Source of the DNA: Haemophilus haemolyticus_L
Lineage (GTDB): Bacteria; Pseudomonadota; Gammaproteobacteria; Enterobacterales; Pasteurellaceae
DNA length: 64,000 bases
Direction: 5' to 3'
Assembly (NCBI RefSeq): GCF_003490595.1
Contig: NZ_QQGY01000001.1
Location: forward strand, 62,001 to 126,000
Both the position numbers and the translations under genes were made by a program. The notes below the pieces were generated by a model. That model was not told the origin of the DNA, searched no databases, and was given only the letters and a program-made list of their open reading frames with translations. Positions 44,243 to 51,067 of the stretch are shown here, one piece after another. Numbering within the stretch: position 1 is the stretch's first letter; each line of letters starts with the position of its first letter.

Positions 44243-44950
44243 ATGGGTCAAAAAGTACATCCACATGGTATTCGCCTAGGTATTGTTAAACCTTGGAGCT
44301 CTACTTGGTTCGCGAATACACAAGACTTCGCTGACAATCTTGAAGGCGATTTCAAAGTACGCCAATTCTTAAATAAAGAATTAGCAAATGCTTCAGTTTC
44401 ACGTATTACTATTGAGCGTCCAGCTAAAAGTATTCGTGTAACTATTCACACAGCTCGTCCTGGTATCGTAATCGGTAAAAAAGGCGAAGATGTTGAAAAA
44501 TTACGTAACGCAGTGTCTAAAATCACTGGCGTTCCTGCTCAAATCAACATTGCTGAAGTGAAAAAACCTGAATTAGATGCGAAATTAGTTGCAGATAGCA
44601 TCGCTTCTCAATTAGAACGTCGTGTAATGTTCCGTCGTGCAATGAAACGTGCGGTACAAAGCGCAATGCGTTTAGGTGCTAAAGGTATCAAAGTTGAGGT
44701 TAGCGGTCGTTTAGGTGGTGCAGAAATCGCACGTTCAGAATGGTATCGTGAAGGTCGCGTACCTCTACATACTCTTCGTGCGGACATCGATTATAACACT
44801 GCAGAAGCTCACACAACTTACGGCGTAATCGGCGTTAAAGTGTGGATCTTCAAAGGTGAAATTCTTGGTGGAATGGCTGCCGTTGCGCAATCAGAACAAC
44901 AACCTGCCGACAAGCCTAAAAAGGCTCCACGCGGTAAAGGTCGTAAGTAA
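44243..44950 (+). CDS. rpsC: Ribosomal protein S3
   Basis: 235 residues. KH-type domain with VIGKKGEDVEKLR and the C-terminal domain with LGGAEIARSEWYREGRVPL. Part of the mRNA entry site; the C-terminal tail is basic and Pro/Lys-rich. Confidence 0.98.
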   Translation: MGQKVHPHGIRLGIVKPWSSTWFANTQDFADNLEGDFKVRQFLNKELANASVSRITIERPAKSIRVTIHTARPGIVIGKKGEDVEKLRNAVSKITGVPAQINIAEVKKPELDAKLVADSIASQLERRVMFRRAMKRAVQSAMRLGAKGIKVEVSGRLGGAEIARSEWYREGRVPLHTLRADIDYNTAEAHTTYGVIGVKVWIFKGEILGGMAAVAQSEQQPADKPKKAPRGKGRK

Positions 44951-44963
44951 GGAGAAACGCTAA

Positions 44964-45374
44964 ATGTTGCAACCAAAACGTACAAAATTCCGTAAAGTTC
45001 ACAAAGGCCGTAACCGTGGTATCGCGGGCGGTACTGAAGTTAGTTTCGGTAGTTACGGTTTAAAAGCAGTTGGTCGTTGTCGTTTAACCGCTCGTCAAAT
45101 CGAAGCGGCACGTCGTGCAATGTCACGTGCAGTAAAACGTCAAGGTAAAATCTGGATTCGTGTATTCCCAGATAAACCAATTACTGAAAAACCATTAGAA
45201 GTCCGTATGGGTAAAGGTAAAGGTAACGTTGAGTACTGGGTAGCCTTAATCCAACCGGGTAAAGTGCTTTATGAAATGGATGGTGTGTCTGAAGAAGTAG
45301 CAAGAAACGCATTTGCATTAGCAGCTGCTAAATTGCCAGTTAAGACCACTTTCGTAACTAAGACGGTGATGTAA
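44964..45374 (+). CDS. rplP: Ribosomal protein L16
   Basis: 136 residues beginning MLQPKRTKFRKVHKGRNRG, with the conserved RRAMSRAVKR and GKGKGNVEYWVA blocks; Arg in the latter part (81 in E. coli) is the YcfD hydroxylation site. Stop overlaps the rpmC start by one base (TAATG). Confidence 0.98.
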   Translation: MLQPKRTKFRKVHKGRNRGIAGGTEVSFGSYGLKAVGRCRLTARQIEAARRAMSRAVKRQGKIWIRVFPDKPITEKPLEVRMGKGKGNVEYWVALIQPGKVLYEMDGVSEEVARNAFALAAAKLPVKTTFVTKTVM

Positions 45375-45565
45375 TGAAAGCTCAAGATTTACGTACAAAA
45401 AGTGTTGAAGAGCTGAATGCTGAATTAGTAAACCTTTTAGGTGAACAATTCAAGTTGCGTATGCAGACAGCCACCGGTCAGCTTCAACAAACCCATCAGG
45501 CTAAACAAGTGCGTCGTGATATTGCACGTGTAAAAACTGTATTAACCGAAAAGGCGGGTGAGTAA
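45374..45565 (+). CDS. rpmC: Ribosomal protein L29
   Basis: 63 residues, [18 protein letters not shown] start and [20 protein letters not shown] end. Overlaps both neighbours by one base (TAATG), so rplP-rpmC-rpsQ are translationally coupled. Confidence 0.98.
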
Positions 45566-45822
45566 TGACTGATAAAATTCGTAGCGTACAAGGTAAAGTT
45601 GTTAGCGACAAAATGGAAAAATCTTTCGTTGTTGCTATTGAACGTAAGGTAAAACACCCTTTATATGGTAAATTTATCCGTCGTACAACTAAATTACACG
45701 TACACGATGAGAACAATGAAGCCAAAGTTGGTGATACCGTAGAGATTCGCGAATGTCGCCCTCTATCAAAAACCAAATCTTGGACTTTAGTTCGTGTAGT
45801 TGAAAAAGCAGTTATTGCTTAA
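45565..45822 (+). CDS. rpsQ: Ribosomal protein S17
   Basis: 85 residues, with [18 protein letters not shown] and [19 protein letters not shown]. Last gene of the S10 operon, followed by a terminator and then the accessory pocket that separates it from rplN. Confidence 0.98.
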
Positions 45823-45842
45823 TTTTCTACATTAAAAAATTA

Positions 45843-45870
45843 AAAGCCTTAGCGAAAGCTAGGGCTTTTT
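45843..45870 (+). terminator. S10 operon terminator
   Basis: AAAGCCTTAGC, loop GAAA, GCTAGGGCTTT and a T-run; one G-T pair in an 11-bp stem. Confidence 0.88.
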
Positions 45871-45964
45871 ATGCTTTAAAGTGCGGTTAAAAAAACTTGA
45901 TTTTTTTAATATAAATAAAAGTATATTATGTGTGAAATTTTGTTTAAGTAAGTTGAGATAGAAA

Positions 45965-46237
45965 ATGGAATGGACAAGAGCTAAGAAAATAACCGTAACA
46001 GCAGTTATTTTAGGTGCTGTTGCGGGTTATCAATTTAATGATTATGTTGAACAAACAAGATTTCCTATTGAAGTAGAATATCAATTAATGAGCAATTGTA
46101 TTGGAAATTATGCTACCTTAGAAAAAAGAAAGATTTGTGCATGTGCGTTGGCTAAAGCAATAAATACAGTAGGAAAAGGTGGCGGAGAATATGAGTTTAA
46201 ACAAAGTTTTAGTAAATATTATCAGAGATGTGATTAA
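45965..46237 (+). CDS. Small membrane-anchored four-cysteine protein, unknown function
   Basis: 90 residues. One hydrophobic segment at about 8-24 follows a basic start, so the protein is likely an inner-membrane-anchored periplasmic protein (uncleaved). The soluble part has four Cys: 45, 58, 60 and 89 (ICACALA in the middle and YYQRCD at the end), suited to two disulfides or metal binding. A promoter-like TTGATT (45897-45902) and TATATT (45922-45927) with a 19-bp gap lie upstream. I do not recognise the family. It converges with the viperin-like gene. Confidence 0.7.
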   Translation: MEWTRAKKITVTAVILGAVAGYQFNDYVEQTRFPIEVEYQLMSNCIGNYATLEKRKICACALAKAINTVGKGGGEYEFKQSFSKYYQRCD

Positions 46238-46267
46238 TTTGCTCTCTTTTTCAGAGAGCAAATTGTA

Positions 46268-47128
46268 TTAGTGGTAACGATGTAAAAATTTTACTATTTC
46301 AAATGGAATTTGTTGAAATGCTTTTTCAATACCAACAGATAAAATGGGTTCACTATATTGATAACCTGTTTGCTGTTCGATGTTTTGAAAAAAACGCCCT
46401 GAAGGATCAACCATCAAATAGGAATGAGTCATTTCTTCGTTATTCTCTGCGCTAATGATATTTTCAAATTCGCGATGATTTTCAAGAAAATAGTAAAATT
46501 GCTGATCATTAATTGAAAGAGCATCATTTATAATTGGTAAAACTTTAAATATTTTCCATTTTGTTGGTTTTACCTGTGAAATGAATTCCGATAATGATTC
46601 TGAGTAGTTATGTTTATTTACGACAGTATTAATTTTAATTTGAATAGTTGGGTTAATGCTGCGAATTATTTCAATATTCCGCAATAATAACTGATAATCC
46701 ATAGCTTTATTATTAGTTTGGCGACCAATAAGTAGGTTTGTATTATCTTTAATTGAATCAATACTAAAGCCGATCATTTTAAATTGATTGGCAATAATTT
46801 GATTTAATTCTGGAGTTAATTTGCTACCATTTGTAATAGCGGATAAAATCATATTATGCTTTTTAGCTTGCATAATAATGTTCTTTATTGCACTACGATA
46901 TAAGAAAGTTTCACCGCCAACAAGATTTAATCGAATTTGTTCAAAGTGGCTTTGATATTTGTGATTAATTAGGGTTAAAAGCGTTTGAAATTGTTCAATT
47001 AGTTGAGAAACATCATTATCAGAACGCAAGAGTTCTTTTTTACATGGTTTTTGCCATTTGGCAAAACAGTATTGGCATTTAAAATTGCAGGCTTCCGTAA
47101 TATGCCAATTAATAACTAGCTCGTTCAT
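46268..47128 (-). CDS. Viperin-like radical SAM protein (candidate prokaryotic viperin)
   Basis: 286 residues from ATG 47128 (MNELVINWHITEAC), chosen because GGAG sits 6 bases ahead; ATGs at 47140 and 47161 add only residues outside the family core. The 4Fe-4S cluster motif is C14-x3-C18-x2-C21 followed by Phe. Beyond this, blocks match animal viperin in order: LVGGE (69-73), NGS (100-102), SIDS (122-125), NLLIGR (131-136), KINTVVN (165-171), KWKIF (190-194), FLENH, SYLMVD (236-241), RFFQN and ILSVGIEKA. Viperins turn CTP and other NTPs into 3'-deoxy-3',4'-didehydro-NTPs that terminate viral RNA chains; prokaryotic ones protect against phage. The N-terminal membrane helix of animal viperin is missing, as expected. 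Its 5' end overlaps the upstream gene by 20 bp. Confidence 0.88.
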   Translation of the reverse strand: MNELVINWHITEACNFKCQYCFAKWQKPCKKELLRSDNDVSQLIEQFQTLLTLINHKYQSHFEQIRLNLVGGETFLYRSAIKNIIMQAKKHNMILSAITNGSKLTPELNQIIANQFKMIGFSIDSIKDNTNLLIGRQTNNKAMDYQLLLRNIEIIRSINPTIQIKINTVVNKHNYSESLSEFISQVKPTKWKIFKVLPIINDALSINDQQFYYFLENHREFENIISAENNEEMTHSYLMVDPSGRFFQNIEQQTGYQYSEPILSVGIEKAFQQIPFEIVKFLHRYH

Positions 47129-47348
47129 TTTTTGCTCCATTATAATATTTTTTAAACCCAAATTTTTTCACATGCTTTTTAATATTTAAAAAAGCACGCT
47201 TGTCGCTAGGAGATGAAGCAACAAAAATATGTTGCAAGCCATCTGGAGAGATGAGTAAACTATGCTTACTTCTACGTGTGAATAGCCAACCAAGTTTTAC
47301 AAGTTGAGTCACAAATTGATTAATATGTTTATCTGATGAATATTTCAT
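47109..47348 (-). CDS. HicA-like small RNA-binding-fold protein
   Basis: 79 residues from ATG 47348 (MKYSSDKH), with GAGG eight bases ahead; the frame opens earlier at 47390. The pattern LGWLFTRRSKHSLLISPDG, FVASSPSDKRAFLNIKKHV resembles HicA/YcfA double-stranded-RNA-binding folds (Gly-Trp, then a basic-His strand, then PSD-R-x-x-N helix). HicA toxins act as mRNA interferases with a catalytic His; the His in SKHSLL sits at the corresponding place. No HicB antitoxin follows; the next gene, overlapping by 20 bp, is the viperin-like gene. Toxin activity is unproven; an RNA-binding partner of the system is also possible. Confidence 0.6.
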   Translation of the reverse strand: MKYSSDKHINQFVTQLVKLGWLFTRRSKHSLLISPDGLQHIFVASSPSDKRAFLNIKKHVKKFGFKKYYNGAKNERASY

Positions 47349-47349
47349 A

Positions 47350-47463
47350 TCAATTTCCTCTAATCTTAGCGCTTGGTGGTTCATTTTCACGATGAGAGCC
47401 TGATGTTCTTTGTGTATTACAAAGAGAAAATGTTTCCCGATACAGTTGTTTTCGAATTTTCAT
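47350..47463 (-). CDS. 37-aa small ORF at the head of the viperin-like operon
   Basis: A 37-codon ORF (MKIRKQLYRETF start) with a strong AAAGGA ribosome site 7 bases ahead. Its TGA ends one base before the ATG of the HicA-like gene, a typical coupling geometry. The peptide is basic and polar with one Cys (Cys15) and ends in KIRGN. It has no signal or membrane segment. Reality rests on ribosome site and coupling; it might be a leader peptide or a small functional protein. Confidence 0.55.
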   Translation of the reverse strand: MKIRKQLYRETFSLCNTQRTSGSHRENEPPSAKIRGN

Positions 47464-47582
47464 AACGAAATCCTTTTATTGATGAACATAATTTAATGTC
47501 CTAAAGCAATTGCTTTAGTGGAAACTAGTATAAGCAGCGAGATGGGGACAAATCGGGACAATTTGATAAAAATGAGGAAATT
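47464..47582. promoter_or_regulatory. Divergent control region of the viperin-like operon and its regulator
   Basis: The 119-bp intergenic stretch holds the 18-bp perfect palindrome CTAAAGCAATTGCTTTAG (47501-47518) and direct repeats GGGACAA at 47545-47551 and 47555-47561, 10 bp apart and so on one DNA face. On the minus strand TATACT (47532-47527) is a fitting -10 with a start near 47520, so the palindrome would lie at +2 to +19; on the plus strand TATAAG (47529-47534) overlaps it. Binding by the adjacent HTH-like protein is inferred. Confidence 0.6.
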
Positions 47583-47948
47583 ATGGAGAGCGTTCAATCA
47601 TTATTACTCAAAAAAGAACTTAAGATTCTATTACGAAACGTGGGCTGGGATGTAAGAAGACTTGCTAAAGAATTATGTGATGATTATGCTAGAGCGGGAG
47701 GGTGTGATGTTGATGAAGAAAAAGAATATGAAAAAATAAAAAAACAGCTTTCTCGTTCGTCAACTAAGCCTGAGGTTTGGCACAGGTATATAAAGTTTAT
47801 AACAGAACATAGATGCAATAAGCAAAAATATCAATATATACCAATAAATGAAAATGGTTTATCTGAATTTGATGAGTTAGCTAATTGGATTAGAGATTTT
47901 ACGTTGCAAACTGATTATAGTGGCGAACGTCGTAAACAGCATTTTTAG
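47583..47948 (+). CDS. Probable HTH regulator divergent to the viperin-like operon
   Basis: 121 residues, rich in Lys/Arg/Glu, preceded by GAGGAAA. The N-terminal half looks like an XRE-type helix-turn-helix: LKILLRNVGWDVRRLAKEL, then after an acidic insert YEKIKKQLSRSSTKPEVWHRYIKFI, which has the spacing of recognition and scaffold helices. The C-terminal part (YQYIPINENGLSEFDELANWI) is unassigned. The divergent arrangement over a palindrome and tandem repeats suggests it represses both itself and the viperin-like operon. The HTH call is by pattern, not by database match. Confidence 0.6.
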   Translation: MESVQSLLLKKELKILLRNVGWDVRRLAKELCDDYARAGGCDVDEEKEYEKIKKQLSRSSTKPEVWHRYIKFITEHRCNKQKYQYIPINENGLSEFDELANWIRDFTLQTDYSGERRKQHF

Positions 47949-47950
47949 TT

Positions 47951-47996
47951 AAAGAGCGGTTAAAAAAACAACGTTTTTGGACCGCTCTTTTTTTTT
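47951..47996 (+). terminator. Uptake-signal-type hairpin after the regulator gene
   Basis: AAAGAGCGGT and ACCGCTCTTT flank an AAAAAACAACGTTTTT loop region that also pairs, followed by nine T. The AAGAGCGGT variant is the same one that flanks the tna island. Confidence 0.85.
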
Positions 47997-48037
47997 GTGT
48001 GATTACAATTAATCTTAGTGGTAAACTGAAAATTCAG

Positions 48038-48066
48038 TTGCTTTTAAGTGGTGAATTTGCTAGACT
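48038..48066 (+). promoter_or_regulatory. spc operon promoter
   Basis: TTGCTT at 48038-48043, 17 bp, TAGACT at 48061-48066. Start predicted near 48073, 67 bases ahead of rplN. Confidence 0.72.
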
Positions 48067-48072
48067 CAACAG

Positions 48073-48119
48073 CCTGTTTACCTTAGGGTAACAGGTTCGT
48101 CCCGAAAGGGTGTTTTTTT
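48073..48119 (+). promoter_or_regulatory. spc leader hairpins, attenuator-like
   Basis: CCTGTTTACC/GGGTAACAGG (48073-48095) forms a near-perfect stem at the predicted transcript start. It is followed by CCC-GAAA-GGG (48101-48110) and a run of T (48112-48119), the shape of a small intrinsic terminator ahead of rplN. Regulatory role is inferred from shape only. Confidence 0.45.
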
Positions 48120-48139
48120 AATCTTAACGGAGCACTAAT

Positions 48140-48511
48140 ATGATCCAAGAACAGACTATGCTGGATGTTGCTGATAATTCAGGCGCTCGCAGCGTAATGT
48201 GTATCAAGGTTCTAGGTGGATCGCACCGTCGTTATGCTGCGATTGGTGACATCATCAAAATTACTGTAAAAGAAGCAATTCCACGCGGTAAAGTAAAAAA
48301 AGGTGATGTATTAAAAGCAGTTGTTGTGCGCACCAAGAAGGGTGTTCGTCGCCCAGATGGCTCAGTTATTCGTTTCGATGGTAACGCTTGTGTAATTTTA
48401 AATAATAACACTGAGCAACCAATCGGTACTCGTATTTTTGGACCAGTGACTCGTGAACTTCGTTCTGAGAAATTCATGAAGATCATTTCTTTAGCTCCAG
48501 AAGTACTGTAA
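48140..48511 (+). CDS. rplN: Ribosomal protein L14
   Basis: 123 residues, MIQEQTMLDVADNSGAR start and FGPVTRELRSEKFMKIISLA end. First gene of the spc operon rplN-rplX-rplE-rpsN-rpsH-rplF-rplR-rpsE-rpmD-rplO-secY-rpmJ. Forms inter-subunit bridges and binds the RsfS silencing factor. Confidence 0.98.
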   Translation: MIQEQTMLDVADNSGARSVMCIKVLGGSHRRYAAIGDIIKITVKEAIPRGKVKKGDVLKAVVVRTKKGVRRPDGSVIRFDGNACVILNNNTEQPIGTRIFGPVTRELRSEKFMKIISLAPEVL

Positions 48512-48521
48512 GGGGAATGTA

Positions 48522-48833
48522 ATGGCTGCTAAAATCCGTCAAAATGATGAAGTAATTGTTCTTACTGGTAAAGATAAGGGCAAACGTGGCAAGGTAACTA
48601 AAGTGTTACCAAACGGTAAAGTGTTTGTTGAAGGTATCAACATCATTACTAAACATGAAAAACCAGTTCCTGCATTAGGAAAAGCTGGTGGTTTAGTGAA
48701 AAAAGAAGCTGCAATTGACGCTTCAAATGTTGCGATTTTCAATCCTAAAACAAATAAAGCTGACCGTGTAGGTTTTAGATTCGAAGACGGCAAAAAAGTA
48801 CGTTTCTTCAAATCTAACAATGAAATTATCTAA
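48522..48833 (+). CDS. rplX: Ribosomal protein L24
   Basis: 103 residues with the KOW motif VIVLTGKDKGKRGKVTKV at the N-terminus. Assembly initiator protein of the large subunit. Confidence 0.98.
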   Translation: MAAKIRQNDEVIVLTGKDKGKRGKVTKVLPNGKVFVEGINIITKHEKPVPALGKAGGLVKKEAAIDASNVAIFNPKTNKADRVGFRFEDGKKVRFFKSNNEII

Positions 48834-48850
48834 CAAACTGGAGTAATGCG

Positions 48851-49390
48851 ATGGCGAAACTGCATGATTACTACAGAGATCAAGTAGTAAGCGAATTAAA
48901 AAATAAATTCGGCTACAAATCTGTCATGCAAGTCCCACGAATCGAAAAGATTACCCTGAATATGGGTGTGGGTGAAGCATTGACCGACAAAAAATTGCTA
49001 GACAACGCAGTAGCGGACTTAGCAGCAATCAGCGGTCAAAAACCTTTAGTAACTAAAGCTCGTAAATCTGTTGCTGGCTTTAAAATCCGTCAGGGATATC
49101 CAATCGGTTGTAAAGTAACACTACGCGGTGAGCGTATGTGGGAGTTCTTTGAACGTTTAATTACAATTGCTGTTCCACGTATTCGTGACTTCCGCGGTTT
49201 AAGCTCGAAATCATTCGATGGTCGTGGTAACTATAGCATGGGTGTGCGTGAACAAATCATCTTCCCTGAAATCGATTACGATAAAGTAGATCGTGTACGT
49301 GGTTTGGATATCACTATCACAACTACTGCTAAGAATGATGAAGAAGGTCAAGCACTACTTGCTGCCTTTAATTTCCCATTCCGTAAATAA
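48851..49390 (+). CDS. rplE: Ribosomal protein L5
   Basis: 179 residues, with QVPRIEKITLNMGVGEA and SFDGRGNYSMGVREQIIFPE. Binds 5S rRNA. In E. coli S8 represses the spc operon at the rplE start; the short 17-bp rplX-rplE gap here is the corresponding place. Confidence 0.98.
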   Translation: MAKLHDYYRDQVVSELKNKFGYKSVMQVPRIEKITLNMGVGEALTDKKLLDNAVADLAAISGQKPLVTKARKSVAGFKIRQGYPIGCKVTLRGERMWEFFERLITIAVPRIRDFRGLSSKSFDGRGNYSMGVREQIIFPEIDYDKVDRVRGLDITITTTAKNDEEGQALLAAFNFPFRK

Positions 49391-49402
49391 GGCAGGTTAC
49401 AA

Positions 49403-49708
49403 ATGGCTAAACAATCAATGAAAGCACGCGATGTAAAACGCGTTAAATTGGCAGAAAAATTCTACGCAAAACGTGTTGAATTAAAGAAAATCATTTCTGA
49501 TGTCAATGCCTCTGATGAAGATCGTTGGGATGCAGTGTTAAAGTTACAAACTTTACCACGTGATTCTAGCCCATCTCGTCAACGTAACCGTTGCCGCCAA
49601 ACTGGACGTCCTCATGGCATTTTACGCAAGTTTGGTTTAAGCCGTATTAAGGTTCGTGAAGCTGCGATGCGCGGTGAAATCCCAGGCCTTAAGAAAGCGA
49701 GTTGGTAA
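49403..49708 (+). CDS. rpsN: Ribosomal protein S14
   Basis: 101 residues, the long zinc-free (C-minus) form: the CxxC pairs of zinc-type S14 are absent, while RQRNRCRQTGRPHG keeps single Cys residues. Ends REAAMRGEIPGLKKASW. Confidence 0.98.
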   Translation: MAKQSMKARDVKRVKLAEKFYAKRVELKKIISDVNASDEDRWDAVLKLQTLPRDSSPSRQRNRCRQTGRPHGILRKFGLSRIKVREAAMRGEIPGLKKASW

Positions 49709-49744
49709 TATACCACTTTATTTTGGAATCGGAGAAAAAGTACA

Positions 49745-50137
49745 ATGAGTATGCAAGATCCAATCGCAGATATGCTGACCCGTATTCGTAACGGTCAAGC
49801 TGCGAATAAAGTTGCGATCAATATGCCTTCATCCAAGCTAAAAGTGGCAATCGCCAATGTATTAGCTGCTGAAGGTTATATCGAAAGCGTTAAAGTTTTA
49901 GAAGGTGCAAAACCTGAATTGGAAATTACTTTAAAATATTTCCAAGGTAAACCGGTTGTAGAAAGCATCCAACGTGTAAGCCGTCCTGGTCTTCGTATTT
50001 ACAAACGTAAAGACGAATTACCAAAAGTGATGGGTGGTTTAGGTGTTGCAGTTGTTTCTACATCTAAAGGTGTTATGACTGACCGCGCTGCTCGTCAAGC
50101 AGGTTTAGGCGGTGAGATTATCTGTTACGTAGCTTAA
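49745..50137 (+). CDS. rpsH: Ribosomal protein S8
   Basis: 130 residues, MQDPIADMLTRIRNGQ start and VMTDRAARQAGLGGEIICYVA end. Central-domain assembly protein and translational repressor of spc genes in E. coli. Confidence 0.98.
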   Translation: MSMQDPIADMLTRIRNGQAANKVAINMPSSKLKVAIANVLAAEGYIESVKVLEGAKPELEITLKYFQGKPVVESIQRVSRPGLRIYKRKDELPKVMGGLGVAVVSTSKGVMTDRAARQAGLGGEIICYVA

Positions 50138-50152
50138 TAGAGAGGTAGGAAA

Positions 50153-50686
50153 ATGTCTCGTGTTGCAAAGGCACCTGTTAGTATTCCTGCCGGCGTTGAA
50201 GTTAAACTCGACGGTCAGCTATTAACAGTAAAAGGTAAAAATGGCGAGTTATCTCGCGAAATTCACAAATCAGTTGAAGTAAAACAAGATAACGGACAAT
50301 TTACTTTCACACCTCGTGAAGGTTTTGTTGAAGCGAATGCTCAATCGGGTACAGCTCGTGCATTAGTTAATGCAATGGTTATCGGTGTTACTGAAGGCTT
50401 CACTAAGAAATTAGTATTGGTGGGTGTTGGTTACAGAGCTCAACTTAAAGGCAATGCAATTGCATTAAGTTTAGGCTACTCTCACCCAGTAGAGCACACT
50501 TTGCCGGCAGGTATTACTGCAGAATGCCCATCTCAAACCGAAATCGTGTTGAAAGGCGCTGACAAACAGTTAATCGGCCAAGTTGCAGCAGATATTCGTG
50601 CTTATCGCCGTCCTGAACCTTATAAAGGTAAAGGGGTACGTTACGCTGATGAAGTGGTACGTATCAAAGAGGCTAAGAAGAAATAA
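50153..50686 (+). CDS. rplF: Ribosomal protein L6
   Basis: 177 residues, with GVGYRAQLKGNAIALSLGYSH and RRPEPYKGKGVRYADE. Located near the factor-binding site beside the sarcin-ricin loop. Confidence 0.98.
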   Translation: MSRVAKAPVSIPAGVEVKLDGQLLTVKGKNGELSREIHKSVEVKQDNGQFTFTPREGFVEANAQSGTARALVNAMVIGVTEGFTKKLVLVGVGYRAQLKGNAIALSLGYSHPVEHTLPAGITAECPSQTEIVLKGADKQLIGQVAADIRAYRRPEPYKGKGVRYADEVVRIKEAKKK

Positions 50687-50699
50687 TTAAGGTAACACT

Positions 50700-51053
50700 A
50701 TGGATAAGAAATCAGCTCGTATCCGTCGTGCAGCTCGTGCACGTCATATGATGAGAGAGCAAGGTGTAACTCGTTTAGTTATTCACCGTACTCCGCGTCA
50801 TATCTACGCACAAGTTATTGCACCAAACGGTTCAGAAGTGCTTGCCGCTGCTTCAACTGTTGAAAAAGCAATTCGTGAGCAAGTAAAATACACCGGTAAC
50901 AAAGATGCTGCAGCTGCAGTAGGTAAAGCAGTTGCTGAGCGCGCATTAGCGAAAGGCATTCAAGCTGTTGCTTTTGACCGTTCCGGTTTCAAATATCATG
51001 GTCGTGTCCAAACTTTAGCGGACGCTGCACGTGAAGCTGGTCTACAGTTCTAA
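50700..51053 (+). CDS. rplR: Ribosomal protein L18
   Basis: 117 residues, MDKKSARIRRAARARHMM start, RLVIHRTPRHIYAQ and FDRSGFKYHGRVQTLADAAR. Central 5S rRNA-binding protein. Confidence 0.98.
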   Translation: MDKKSARIRRAARARHMMREQGVTRLVIHRTPRHIYAQVIAPNGSEVLAAASTVEKAIREQVKYTGNKDAAAAVGKAVAERALAKGIQAVAFDRSGFKYHGRVQTLADAAREAGLQF

Positions 51054-51067
51054 TGAGGTAAATTGAG

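Noticed and set aside
46268..47128. The same protein as MoaA or an anSME-type maturase
   Set aside because: No C-terminal auxiliary cluster Cys motifs; the C-terminal half matches viperin blocks instead.
47109..47463. 37-aa ORF as a RiPP precursor modified by the radical SAM protein
   Set aside because: The radical SAM protein aligns with viperin, which acts on nucleotides, and lacks a SPASM domain or RRE; the peptide has no core-like Cys/Ser pattern. Not excluded, but less likely.
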